A DNA stretch of 64,000 bases from Xylaria sp. FL1777 (Eukaryota; Ascomycota; Sordariomycetes; Xylariales; Xylariaceae), in NCBI GenBank assembly GCA_022578965.1, contig MU400699.1:1-64000 (forward strand), in the 5' to 3' direction. Shown in pieces: positions 12,478 through 24,300 of this stretch. The notes beneath the pieces were generated by a model. That model was not told where the DNA came from. It ran no database searches and saw nothing but the letters and a program-made list of their open reading frames with translations. Position 1 is the stretch's first letter. Every line of letters begins with the position of its first letter. The translations under genes were made by a program, and so were the position numbers.

Positions 12478-12505
12478 GGAGGTTCAATTCCTCCTGTTAA
12501 TACCA
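12478..12505 (+). other. possible tRNA 3'-half remnant with encoded CCA
   Basis: Between the two tRNA genes lies GGAGG-TTCAATT-CCTCC, a perfect T arm with a seven-base loop. It is followed by seven bases (TGTTAAT), an A and then CCA. No matching 5' half is present. Nuclear tRNA genes do not encode CCA, so this could be a fragment copied back from a mature tRNA, or chance. Confidence 0.35.
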
Positions 12506-12521
12506 ACATCTCTATATTTCC

Positions 12522-12639
12522 GGGAGTTTGGCCGAGTGGTTAAGGCGCTGTGTTTAGGTATAGGAAAACCAACTTTGAACTGGTTCATACCATAGACCCG
12601 CAGTGGGAAACCGCGCAGGTTCGAATCCTGCAGCTCTCA
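12522..12639 (+). tRNA. tRNA-Leu (UAG) with a 31-nt intron
   Basis: The acceptor stem GGGAGTT pairs with AGCTCTC, followed by discriminator A. The D arm has the GGCCGAGTGGTTAAGGC sequence typical of class II tRNAs. The anticodon stem CTGTG pairs with CATAG. The loop reads TTTAGG and then C, giving anticodon UAG at 12555-12557. The intron at 12559-12589 sits one base after the anticodon, the standard position. A long variable arm and the T arm GCAGG-TTCGAAT-CCTGC follow. The intron must be removed by the tRNA splicing endonuclease before use. Confidence 0.9.
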
Positions 12640-13832
12640 AGGATTGTTTACTTTTTTCCTCTTTAGAGAGACGAGTTCTAACCCCTTGGCCTGGTTGGTC
12701 CTGCACTCGGTCGGCACTATCCTTTTGAGGAGGTAAGGTACCTGGTAATGTGTGGAAATAGCTAGTTGTTCATGCTTCTGGACTGCAGCACTTCGCCAGC
12801 ATGGCCTTACTGCATGCATTATAAAACCTTGTATTGAAATGGGACGAGGATACCTTGAGGGTCAACACCAATACCTAGGCTATATCCCACTCTCCTAAGT
12901 ACACCTGAGTAATTATTGTATAAGAGTCGAGAGGTTAAAATAACTAGCCACTCTGCTTCACTATGGCGTGCTTGCCCTCGTGTGAAGAAGTTGGAATGCA
13001 GTAGGATATGCTGAGATTGATAGACTTAGGACGAGGTCATAACATCCGAAGGTTGCTCGCAGCTACGAATGGTTGATCGAGCAGATACTTGAACAGGAGA
13101 AAACCCTTTTTCAATTTCTGCCCTGTACACAAGCGCTAGTCAGGGGTACGAGTCGAGACTGCAATGCTCCTGAACACCAAAACTTTGACAGAACCTTGAG
13201 TCAAATTCCCCGCCATATGGTCTTGACGTCTAGAAAGTTTAGACGACTAGTGTCGATGATTCTTAGCGGAGTTTAACCCTTGTTGTACTTCAAGCTACCA
13301 AATGTGCTCTTCCTCTGAAGGCTGTCTGATGCTGTCATGGATTATAACACCCGATTTACTTTGCGAAGCATCAAGGCATCAAGGAAATGTCTTCAGTCCA
13401 ACCTTGCTGGCCTTTCTGTCATCTATTGAGCTCTGGGGCAGGGGAAACTTCAGTCGGGCAGGATCAAAAGCCTACTAAAATGAAGCTCCTGTATTTACGT
13501 ATTGTTGACGTGAAACATGTCATGCATGTTGGGTAAAGAGTATGAGAATTCCTTGAACTGATGCCTCGTATCCAAGTCTACGGCTCAGTAAGAACATCGG
13601 TTGCTAGTGGTCGTGAGACCAACAAGGTGAAATGAACGCCCATGTTCAACGTATTCTTTCCTTCCACCACGGCGATAGTCGGAACCGAGGCACAGTGAGA
13701 AACCTGTATAAAGAGCTTCGATCATATCTGATTGTACCAATTTTTTTCATCAGTCTTTAAGGCCTCGCTATCAACCCCTTAAGCTTTCTCTCCTATCCAA
13801 ACAACTACTACAGCACTACATCACTCATCAAG
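12640..13832. other. intergenic, no gene seen
   Basis: About 1.2 kb with only short frames of no recognisable family. The last 200 bases carry a TATA element and a pyrimidine-rich leader for the calpain-like gene. Confidence 0.6.
13707..13713 (+). promoter_or_regulatory. TATA element upstream of the calpain-like gene
   Basis: TATAAAG lies 120 bases before the ATG at 13833, followed by a CT-rich stretch and CAACTACTACAGC, the usual arrangement of a fungal core promoter. Confidence 0.45.
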
Positions 13833-15670
13833 ATGGTTTCCTACGGCTCTCGTTCCCAGACCCCCACCAACGGGCCAGTTTCCGGGTCCATTGACCCGTA
13901 TGTACTCTTTGAGGCACTCACGGGTAGGAAATTGGAACGAAAATCTCTGCCTTCTCGACCTGCCGCCGAGGGGTACGACGATCTAAGCGACATCCGAGCA
14001 TGCCGTCTGGGAAAGCGGGACGAGCGGGAGGGGCCGGACCCAGATCCTCAGCCCGAAGATATCTCTGTCGGGTGCATCAATCCATTTGCTCTCGCTGAGA
14101 ATATGATTGGCCATCAAGTTGATCGACGATCCCTCACCGCGATCCGAATCATTCAGGATACTCTCCAGACCGACTACGAGGAGCTCTTTGATATGAAGCA
14201 TGACTCGGTCCTCTACGCCGGTCTCAAGCTGAACGAGCAAGATCGCAGAGCCGAGAGACTCGAAGAAGACGAAACAAAAGTCTTAAAGGAAAAGGATCTG
14301 GTTACCCCAGACCTCACTCGCCTTGATAAGCTCGGGGACCTCGAGAGAATTGGTATGGACGAGATCGACAATCTCCGCATCAAACGAGCCAGCATCCTGA
14401 ACAACAAGCTCCACCTCATCCTGCACGCCGGTAGAATCGCCCGAACTGTGTGCAACCGGGAGGTGACGCAGACAATCAACGATTTCTGTCTGCCATTCCG
14501 ACGTGACGATAGACAGAGGGAGTCGTTCACGCCCCCTAACAGCTCGTGGCGCGATGCCCGTGATGTCCTTATGATGCGTAACGTGAGACGAGGCAGGATC
14601 TCTGATTATAACACCCTCTTCGACTACGGCGGCGGATCCCGTGAGTTCTTCGCCATGCGCAAGTTCGACGATCCGATCCAGGGCGCCACGGGAAACAGCT
14701 GGTTCGTCGCCGCGCTGTTCTCCGTCTACTGGGCGGACCCTGCGATGATCAACCGTCACACGATCATGCAGAACCCGATGCACGGTGGCCCCAACCGTGA
14801 CGAGGACCGTCAGCAGCACCGCTTCATGGTCAAGTTCCACGACAAGGGTGGACGGAACAACAACAAGACGCAGGTCAGTACTCCCGTCTCTTATCCCCTT
14901 TCTGATATATCCCTAGGGCACAAATTGCCTAATCGGCGGTCTTCTACCGTAACCTCCCGAAAGTCTTGGACATTTTTCATCGCTAATGGTACTTACTGAC
15001 CCTAAATCTTCAATAGACCGTCGAAGTCGACTACCGTGTCCCCGTGAACAACTCCAGCGAGGACTTCGTGTACTGCCGCTCGAGCGACGGGCTAGCAATC
15101 TGGCCGTCGCTGTACGAGAAGGCGTTCGCGAAGTGGATCGGAGAGGGCAACAACGACGAGGACCGCAACCGAAAGAGCGCCAGCAGAGGCATCAGCAGCG
15201 GGGACCGAGAGTTCGTGGACATCACCGAGACGTACCAGGGCGACCCGGTCAAGGCGATGGCGCAGATCAACGGCCGCGACCCGGAGTACTACCTGACGGA
15301 GAAGCACGAGGCGCGCGACCTCGTGGGGCTGGTGCGCATGTGCAGCGTCAACCAGCGCACCATCTGCCCCATGGTGGCGTGGACGTACGCCTCGGACCGC
15401 GGCCACTACCGCGGCTGCAACCTCGTGGCCAACCACGCCTACTCGGTGCTCGGGTGGTCGTCCGTCGGCCAGGGCGACAAGCAGTACATCATCATCCGCA
15501 ACCCCTGGGGCGTCACCGAGCCCCAGGGCCTCACCAGCTACGCCGGCGTCCTCACCCGCGTCGAGCCCGAGTACTGGCGTCCCGCGTCCCTCCTCGACCG
15601 CGAGGGCGTCATGGCCGTCGAGGTCGGCGCCTTCAAGGACTACTTTGCCTGCATGGGCGTTACCAAATAG
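13833..15670 (+). CDS. calpain-like (peptidase C2) protein with catalytic Cys replaced by Ser
   Basis: Exon 1 is 13833-14873, exon 2 is 15017-15670; the 143-nt intron has donor GTCAGT and acceptor CAATAG, in phase. The product is 564 residues, with no signal peptide or membrane segment. The second half shows the calpain core: DPIQGATGNSWFVAAL (residues about 280-295), His in VANHAYSVLGW (H487) and Asn in IIIRNPWG (N509). Calpains have QGxxGDCW, with Cys as nucleophile. Here the same position is Ser289, while Gln283, His and Asn are kept. The protein is therefore probably not an ordinary cysteine protease and may be a pseudoenzyme or binding protein. Residues 18-39 and 80-101 are two copies of one 22-residue motif (pattern G-x-I-D/N-P-Y/F, then R-K/R-S-L). 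A long charged helical region follows. Exon 2 is much richer in GC than exon 1. The calpain fold call is solid; the function is open. Confidence 0.85.
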
Positions 15671-18479
15671 ATGTCTGGTGAAAGGGGACTGAATTGATTG
15701 ATTGATTGTCTGACCGACTGACTAGGGACTATGCTTAGGCAGATGTTCACGCGGAGAGTAATTGAAGCTTGGATTGTTGTATGGTATTGTCGAAATTTTC
15801 TTTCAATGTGATCGATTAGGGTTTCTTACGTCTTGTCTTTTGGGCGAGTCTTATATCTAGCCAATGTCCCTGGAAATCGAAGGGCACTGGTAGATGAAGG
15901 AGGGGCTGTTGGAGAAGTTGAGGAGAGGAGGGAAGTAGGTAGTAAAATAAGTACATGGGTTTAATATTTCCCTAGCTATAGAGATCTGCACAAATTCCCT
16001 TATCTATTCTACTGTATAACGAACAATGTCATGACACTGTAGCAACCTTTAAGCGAAAAGGTGTGCCTATGACATCAAATTCGAAAAGAAACTTGGTCCC
16101 AATGAGTATTGACTTACGACCTTCGCATTACCGATAGGTACTACAACGTTGTTATAATATTATATAGGGTCCGTCATTAGGGGCGGGTGATGTTTTGTAG
16201 TGTCGGAACTAAGTCTCATAAGTATGATTTGTAGGCTTAGTAAGTGGGTTTATGTTTAAGAGATCTTAAGTTCTTTTATTACATATAATAACTTTTTAAT
16301 TTGTTATAGTTGCAGACTTTTAATTGGCAAGAGATGCTATGAATTCAACATGCAAGGTGCTATGGTGTTGGTGCTCTCACATATAAACGCTATGAGACTA
16401 GTTAGTTATTTGTCCTGTTGTTCGGCCATAATTGGTTCGAAGACTCATATCGGCGCATGAAGTGTAGATTTGGCAATGGCCGATAGACTCCGGCAGATGA
16501 TATCGGCACAGCCACCGAGTTAGTTAGGGTCCATCTGCATCGGAGCGGGCTGCGGTGCCTTGTTCCATGCCGCGGAAGGTTGCTCAATTTTGTTGCGTTC
16601 CGTCGCACACACATATCAGCCTCGTGGAGGTAGACACAAGCAAAACCTCACGCCTTCAAGATATTATCAGCTATCGCTACTACGCGCCTGGTATTTGTCA
16701 AGTGCTTTCGATATTGCAAGGAGGCCGGGCGCTATCCAATGTTACAGCTATGTTGCATGCGACGTCATTTGCATCAATATTTTATGCTAGGTCACAGATA
16801 TTAGCTGAATCACTCAAAATTATGATGCTCTCATGATTTCGGCCGTCCCGAGGCTGTCCATTAGCGCTAACTAGTCTCACTATATGCGTATTTTGTTCCC
16901 CATACGTAGTAAGTTAAGTAGGAACAGACACGTCATGTGAGACGTTAGATCTATATTACATTTTACACATTACGATGTGGCGTTATGAGTCGGCTGAGAA
17001 GAATAACAGTACTGACTGATGTAAGAATTGTCTCTTCAGTGTGCGACATCGGAAGTAGGTATAGCAGGCTGTAATACTATGGCAGTGCAGTGTATGTGGC
17101 GGCTGGAGTCGGCTCACTTACGCAGTAATCTATTCTATACTAACGTTAGTACAATAGCCTCTATTCGGAGATCGCCTCCCTTCAGCTGTTGACGCGAAGC
17201 ATCTTCTGTTCGCATAATTTCGGTATTTCTGTCGCTCATTCATTGAATCTCGCCTCTGAGCCATGTGCAAACAAAACATACGCAGTGCGTAGTATCGGAT
17301 AAAAATAATACTATGGTGTAGCGAACCTTGATGGCTGTAGGTGATGAGATATACCGGTAGAGTTGCTCACATTCCCCTACATAGAGCGGAGAAATGCTCT
17401 CGGCTCAATCATCCGCGCGAACACTTTGACAGAGGTGGTTTCGTCCATGGTTCGCCAATTGTGACGGAATATAACTCGCCTCCAGCACAATGGATGATGT
17501 GACCGAGAATGATCCTACGCATAGATGGCGAGACACGATTTGTCACGGCGAATTGCCCATAACATGCGATATTACCCAAGTTACCAGGTACAAGGTATTT
17601 GTGTCTGTACCTGAGCCATGTTGCATCGATCTCATCATTCTTGCACCATCTGGTCGCCATCTATTCACCATCTACCTGGTCACCGACGCCGCTTTTAGCC
17701 CAAGCTGAGCCCGCTTTTGCACAAGTCAAATGAAGAAACTTACATAACTCCTGAATCCTAACTTTGTACGTATCATACCGTAAACATCATACAATAAAGC
17801 GACACCGTTTCCCCCCCCTAAAACGGATTTAAATAGTCAATGGCAAGACTTAACATAAAGCAGTCTACTAAGTAACCGGTATATATAATACTTAAAACAT
17901 AAGAACTATTTTATAATAAACATAATAGTTATCTGCATATATTAGAATTTCATCACAGTTACTTTCATTCTCCTTCTTTAATAACCAGGAAGCACGAATG
18001 GCATATGTCTAAAATCATCTAAGGTTGTCAAAGCTCTAGTAACTTTATCCTCCTCCTTAGCCTATATACCTATAGCTAAAGAATGCCACACGACTATCAC
18101 CGATTATGCCATAAGCAATACTCTACGACGCCTATAAATTCACATTCAAATAGTTTGATGACTTTATCTACCCAAACATCAGTCGGTTGTTGCAGCTTAA
18201 CTCAACTCCACGGAGCAGCTTATAATACTCGAAGTATTCAGCATACAATCGCGGCTATTCCTAGTCTATGATGCCCGTAATATGATAACTAAACAGTTCC
18301 CGTCCGACTCATAGTTGGCTCCCCAGGGAGAATCCTAATCTTACATCTCAGTATTGAGCTTAGAGAGTCGTATTATTGTCTATACGATTGATGTATCATA
18401 TCCGCACTAAAGTCAGCGGACTGTATTTCTATCCTAACTAATGTCCCACGCGTAACAAGCTCATGCTCTCTATTGTTCT
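15671..18479. other. long intergenic interval, no gene seen
   Basis: Some 2.8 kb of mixed to AT-rich DNA (notably 16200-16330 and 17720-18080). The best frames are under 95 codons, mostly without ATG, and show no family features. A run of eight C near 17810 and scattered TATATA strings are present. It may include decayed mobile DNA, but no terminal repeats or coding remnants were recognised. Confidence 0.55.
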
Positions 18480-19610
18480 CTAAATAGTTTCCCGTTTCGT
18501 GAAGTATTGGCCAATAAGCCCCGATATGAACGGGGCGCCCACGATCCAGAACTGATCATGGAACCATTTCCCACAGCTCTCCGGCGACGCCAGATCGACA
18601 TCGTAGATGTAATAACCCAGTGCAAGGCCCACACCACCCACAGTCCCTAGGAAATACAACGTGCCAAAACCAGCCCATATTCCGCACAGAATCAAGAGTC
18701 CCACTTGACCGGTGCTGAGCACCCCGGCGAGCAGCTTCGTACTGTGTCTGAACTTGAGAGCCATGCTCTTCACGCCGGCTTTCGCGTCGTCTGCCACGTC
18801 CTGGTGCGCGTAGATGGTGTCGTAGGTAACCGTCCACAAGACATTCGCGCCGAAAAGGGCGAGAGTCGCCTTCCCTATTCCCTCCGCCTCCGCAGGGTTC
18901 CTCCCGCGGCTCCCCTGGCGGAAAGAGCCCTCTAAGAACGGCAGGGCGAACGGGATATTGGGCTCCATGTCCAGCGCCGCGACACAGAAGAACACGGCCC
19001 ACGCGAAGGGCACCCCGAGCACGACCTGCGGGTAGTACGTCACGCGCTTCATGAGCGCGTACACGCCGAACAGCAGCACTATGATCAGAAAATGCGGCAT
19101 ACAAGCCGCTGGGAAGTAGAGTGCCGTGGCCGGATAGAGAAGTGCGAGCTGCAGCGCCGTGAACAGGTGGGCTGCGCCCGTGGACACGGCGCCGCGGGCC
19201 ACGGGGCGGTGACGGCATCGGACTACCCGTCTGTCGAAGTCTTGGTCCACCGTGTCGTTCCAGGTGCACGCCGCGCCACGCAACAAGATGTTGAAGGGGA
19301 GCAGGAGCGCCGCGAGCGATAATAGTGTGGGCGGGTCTGGGGCTGGCGAGGCTATGCAGGCGCTGTAGGCGAGGCCGATTAGGTACGGGAAGTAAAAGGC
19401 GTAGAGACCCCCCGGCCGGTCTACGCGCATTAGTTGGGCGTAAGGGACCCACGAGCGCGGCAGTTTTGATAGAATCCCTGTGGTGGGATCCGAGTACGCC
19501 GGGAGGTGGGGGAAGTAGTTGGTGAAGGGGGGGTTGGTGTTGTCTGATACATTCTTGGTGGCGTTGAGCTGTGTGGCCGAGGTGATGCGGATCGGGGTGC
19601 GAGTTGTCAT
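18480..19610 (-). CDS. UbiA-family prenyltransferase, meroterpenoid type
   Basis: This single-exon gene of 376 residues starts at the ATG complementary to 19608-19610. UbiA enzymes are membrane proteins that attach a polyprenyl chain to an aromatic ring using Mg2+. Both metal-diphosphate motifs are present: NDTVDQDFD (residues 118-126) and YDTIYAHQDVADD (263-275). Eight or so hydrophobic helices surround them. The sequence RCRHRPVARGAVS after the first motif resembles the fungal enzymes of meroterpenoid pathways more than the mitochondrial Coq2 enzyme. There is also no obvious mitochondrial targeting helix. It faces away from the P450 at 20410, so the two may share a promoter region. Substrate is unknown. 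A Coq2-like role is the main alternative. Confidence 0.85.
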   Translation of the reverse strand: MTTRTPIRITSATQLNATKNVSDNTNPPFTNYFPHLPAYSDPTTGILSKLPRSWVPYAQLMRVDRPGGLYAFYFPYLIGLAYSACIASPAPDPPTLLSLAALLLPFNILLRGAACTWNDTVDQDFDRRVVRCRHRPVARGAVSTGAAHLFTALQLALLYPATALYFPAACMPHFLIIVLLFGVYALMKRVTYYPQVVLGVPFAWAVFFCVAALDMEPNIPFALPFLEGSFRQGSRGRNPAEAEGIGKATLALFGANVLWTVTYDTIYAHQDVADDAKAGVKSMALKFRHSTKLLAGVLSTGQVGLLILCGIWAGFGTLYFLGTVGGVGLALGYYIYDVDLASPESCGKWFHDQFWIVGAPFISGLIGQYFTKRETI

Positions 19611-20409
19611 TGTGTAGATGCTTCACTTGAAGTATGGCCGAGTTCTTGTCTCTTGGTAGGATGTTAAATATCTTTGAATAAGAATAAACTCTTTCCAGAA
19701 CGAAGCCTGACTTTCAGAGGAGGTAGATGAGACTGACTTTAGTCTGCTTAAGGAGACTAAACGTACGGCTTCAGAGTTGTGTTTTATATTCATAGTATAC
19801 TCAGATGTCCAGACCTACATGTAAAGTGGCAAACATGAAGGAGCGCATGCATTTGCGGAACAGCAAGGTGTATGCAGCATCGCCTCCATGATATGATATG
19901 AATACATACTCCCTTGTGCTTATATTTGCTCACTGACAGGTGGTGTTTTAGACATCTTTGATACGTATCACGGCTTGCATAACTACTGCATTCCTCGACG
20001 CCATTTTGTCGTGATATTGTAGCTATTCGAAGCAATGACGATCCATGGGGGTCTCATCCATGACCCATCCAGCATAGATGTCTTGTAAAACCGGCATCGT
20101 GTTACACTGCAGTGTGATAGAAGAAGGGCTTCTTAGCCACGGAGAGCGAGAGAGCCAATTGACCTCAGTCCGACGTAGCATGGCTGGTCTTAACAAAAGA
20201 TCTGCATAAGATCAGCTCCTTGGTTAGTGGTCATTAGTTGAAGTTGCAGCTGTTAGACATTATCTCAAATTGATTGCATTTAAGAAATGCTTGCGAAGAT
20301 TATCTTTATCTAATACACTTGAAGGCCGGGTAACAGAGTTAATTTTGTTTCTACCTAGTTAACTTCTCCAGGCCAATTCGCATTCGGGTAAAGCGTGGCA
20401 TCTACAACT
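19611..20409. promoter_or_regulatory. shared upstream region of the divergent UbiA and P450 genes
   Basis: The 799 bases separate two start codons pointing outwards. No gene is seen inside. A bidirectional promoter is inferred from layout only; no factor site is claimed. Confidence 0.45.
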
Positions 20410-22039
20410 ATGCCGGTCTTAGTCAACCCCTCCGTGATTTCGATTCTTTTGTTATTACTCCTTGTGTCATTCGTTATCGGTCACATCCTATTGCTTCCAC
20501 CTCATCGTTGTTTTGGACTGATTAACGGGAAGTATGTGTTACCCCGAGGGCCTAAAGGCTTTCCAGTGCTCGGCTCATTGTTACCATGGCTCAATGCCAG
20601 GAGAAATGGCCGTCTGGTTCCATGGGTACGTCACACGTCCATGTAGTCAATATATCTCGTCTCTGGACGCTTTTTTACTAATTGATCCATAGCTTCAGGA
20701 ACAGGCACAGTATGGTGAAATGACAACCTTAAGCATGGGAACTAAGACCTGGGTACTTCTTAATAGTCAGAGAGTGCTCAACGAGATAATCGCGAAGAGA
20801 GCCAGCATCACTCACGAAAGACCGTACTTTCCAATTGCTGGAGGGTTGGTTAGCAGAAATCACCGGCTCTTTTTGCAGAAGACCGACCAGTGGAGAGAAG
20901 GTCGACGATTACTACACCAACTCATGACAGGAGAAGCCTCAAAGTTTTACAGCAGTCTCGCAGAGGAAGCGAGCCTTGGATTGTTAAAGGCTTATCTGGA
21001 TGAGCCAAATGTTTGGTACGCGCACAACTATCGCTTCGCGACAGCCATCATGTATCGAATTGTTGCCGATACAACATTACGGAAGACTATACGTGAACTA
21101 GAAGACTTACAGAGAGTGACATCAACTTTCTTAACTTCTATTAACAGCAGCTTTGTGGATTTCTACCCGCAAATCAGCTTCCTACCTAGGTTCCTCCAGT
21201 TTTATTGGCGTACTCACTGGGAAGCCATGGGGGATTTCCATTATCGCATCTTCAAGCACTGGTGGCTGGAGTTAAAGGGTGCACATATTCCTAAATCCTC
21301 ATTTGTCCAGAAGGTAATGCTGGGGGAGTATGGGGGTTCAGATGACCAGGCGATGTATATCACGCTACTTATCATCACAGCTGGCTCTGATAATCCTCGA
21401 ATGACGCTTAATGCGTTTATCATGGCATGCATTGCATGGCCAGAACCTATAGGGCGCATGCGGTCAGAGTTGGATAGCATATGTGGCGCTGACGCCTGTC
21501 GACTGCCTGATTTGAACGACTTGACCGACGCGCCCTATAGCTCTGCAGTTGTCAAGGAGGTACTCCGGTGGCGTCCCACGGTGCCCCTCGTTCCCCAACG
21601 TGTGGTAGTTGAAGACCTTGAATTCGAAGGATACAAGTTTCCCAAGGGTACAGAGTTCCTCGTCAATACGATTGCGGTCTGTGCCAATGGGTTTGAAGAA
21701 GCTAACAGCTTCAAACCCGAACGATGGCTAAGCGATAAAGATGTGAAGCAAGATGACGCTGGAGCCAACAGCGACATTCAACAGAATCTCTGGCAGTTTG
21801 CTTTTAGTGCCGGCAGACGATCTTGCGTGGGATATAAACTAGCGCAGAAGGAGCTGTTCATCGCATTTTCTCGGCTAGTCTACTGCTTTGACTTTTCTCC
21901 CGCAGGAGAATTTAGCGACAAGGAACTTAATGCCTTTGCTCCTGGGTTGCCGTTCCCCGTCAAGATTACTGCGAGATCCCCGGCACACGAACGCCTCATT
22001 CGTAACGAAGCCGTAAAATGTGATATCTGGGGCTCCTGA
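20410..22039 (+). CDS. cytochrome P450 monooxygenase (520 aa, one intron)
   Basis: Exon 1 is 20410-20625 and exon 2 is 20693-22039. The 67-nt intron has donor GTACGT, branch ACTAAT and acceptor CATAG. The open frame extends to a GTG at 20395, but the first ATG is 20410. An N-terminal membrane anchor (SVISILLLLLLVSFVIGHIL) is followed by the hinge PRGPKGFPVLGSL. Further P450 marks are the ExxR motif (KEVLR), the PERW motif and the haem loop FSAGRRSCVG with Cys450. In the I helix the usual AGxDT is AGSDN, so the conserved Thr that helps oxygen activation is missing. Together with the UbiA gene it forms a likely two-gene biosynthetic unit. The product is a small-molecule oxidase of unknown substrate. 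Confidence 0.9.
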
Positions 22040-24300
22040 GAGATACTATGGAATGGGAAAGTTAGCAAGATTCTATATACTAAAGAAACAGCCCACGATG
22101 AGTCAACCCACTTATTGAGGCGTTATGTATCGTTATCGCTGCATCAGGTTTTGCTCAAGACACATTCGCATATTGATCTAGCGGTGATCTGTTGTGATAA
22201 GGCTTCTGAATACCCTCTTTACGCTCAGCCAACTTAGCACCTTTCTCGTAAGTCAAATGATTACTTGATTGAGTCAGACTGATAGATCGATCAATAACGC
22301 AACGTGATACCGCCATAAGTATTTAGGCTGGTAGCCTGGTGCCGTCTATCTTGTAATTAATAATACTAAGAAATAGGTAGGTAAGTGAGTGTAAGCATAC
22401 AAAAGAACATTATTTTGGTTTGATTGACGAACGCTATGGTAGTATCCTCGACGCAGGTCCCTTGTATTTCGGAAGTTTTGGGGTCCAAAAATGGAACTTT
22501 CCGTACCACTTTGCGACCCGCCAAAGAGTGTATCACGTGACTCAGATGAAAGAGCATATGGCGCAAACACTATCGTTTTCAATATTAAATAAACCTGATT
22601 CATTCGGATTAAAAAGCTAATATCAGAAATATATAAAGATATATAACTATGAATACTTCATATAACAACCATTTGTATAAAGTAAAGTAGAAACTATGGT
22701 GCTAGTTTAGGTAAGATAGAAACTCAGTGGGGTCAGCAGTCAATGTACATAGGTATTAAGTGGGCTCAGCCTAATATGCGTACTTAGTCACTATATCCAC
22801 TCAATCCTTATCAAGATAAGGACATATTACCAATCTGGCTTGGCACCCACCCTATGCTAGACTCCATTACCTTTACAACATCAATACCACTACTTTTAGC
22901 CCGCCCATTTATCAGTATCTCATACCTACCTATCTTGAAATGGCGCATGACGCTGTATTGAGACATTCAGCTCCAATGATGCCTCGCTTAAGTCAAGGAT
23001 GCCTTACACCACCCATGCACGCGCCAGGAACATGATATGCGTTGGTCCCTACTGGCATTAGCTGCACACGTAAACTGAAGCGTTTCTAATCTTTACTCGA
23101 AACACTCTCGGCGGAGTAACTATTCCATTTCGTTATTCTCCCTATTTCACTAAAAGCGATGATGTCAGATGGTACTCTAGCAGGGACTTGCTAGCACAGG
23201 CATGGTTCGTTTGCTACGCGGTTTTCAAAAGGCTTCACGCGAGAATCGCGACAATCCGGTTTTTGTATGCTGTGCGGTGGCATATATACCCAATACCCGT
23301 CGTGAAGATGGCGTCAGACTAGGTAGTTAAAAGTACGAGCTAAACCCGCCGGTCTGGGTACGTTAATTCCGTGGCGTCGGGTTGGTGATGCATCGTCAAC
23401 ACCGAGGTGGAGTGGCTAGAAAACAAGCTTTTCTGAGGTATCCTACAAGGTCTTGGCACCAAGACCTTCCCGATCCGTCTGAATCCTGAGAGCTGTGCAT
23501 CAAGACTTGGCAAGGGTCGCCCAACAGCATCGCGGACGGGAACGGGAATAGGATTTCAATCATTGTACCTGTCAGGGTTTAACTCGAAAATAGAATCACG
23601 TTTCCAAGCCCCAGTTGCCCACCCATAAGTGAGCAAGCTGTCACAACAAGCAAACGCGGCGTGTGCGATGATCTGGTGGACCGCATGAGCATATACTCAC
23701 CAACCATGACCAACGACCTCACCGCATGGCCAGAATGAGACAGCTCAGTATCATCTGGGCGTTTATACTTACTCACCCACTTACTCACCTATCAATTTAC
23801 ATGCGTCACAAGCATGAAAGCCGACATTGACCCCCCCACGATAGTCACATCCCACCGACCCAGACGTCATATGGGGACATCGACGACAGGGACCAACAAC
23901 TCATCCGCCCAGACCCCCTGTCGAGCTTGCGCGTTCTTTGCACTATCACCACGAAAACGAGCCCCATATGATTTCACATCCAAGCATTGCGCTAGCTCTG
24001 CTGGAGCAATGCCCTAAGGCTGGCTGGATGCGAAACGATCCTGTCTTGTCTAGTGTATATCATGAGAGCAATGCGCTTCATCCAAGACTGAAACAGGTTT
24101 AACATCTATTTGTGACTTATGCATTTAGTTTGAGACGTCAAGTCCTATAGACCAGTCCGACTCTATCTTTCTTCTTGCGTCCTATATATATACCTTTATC
24201 AAGGCTCCCAAGAACGTTGGTCTTGGCCTTTCTCTTTTCCTTTCCAACAAACTATCTCTATCCTCTATCAGACAACACTTTCACCGGTAAACAGTACCCT
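22040..24300. other. intergenic, no gene seen
   Basis: About 2.3 kb. AT-rich DNA lies at 22330-22700. Frames here (longest about 85 codons) have no family resemblance. The last part carries the TATA element and leader of the aspartic protease gene. Confidence 0.55.
24183..24192 (+). promoter_or_regulatory. TATA element upstream of the aspartic protease gene
   Basis: TATATATATA lies about 110 bases before the chosen ATG at 24301 and is followed by a pyrimidine-rich leader. This supports starting translation at 24301 and not at the non-ATG upstream end of the open frame. Confidence 0.45.

Noticed and set aside
14986..15681. 231-codon Arg/Pro-rich frame overlapping calpain exon 2
   Set aside because: Composition is an artefact of the GC-rich second exon read in another frame; the calpain frame carries His487 and Asn509.
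18556..19626. 356-codon minus-strand frame over the UbiA gene
   Set aside because: Low-complexity shadow; the other frame contains both UbiA metal motifs.
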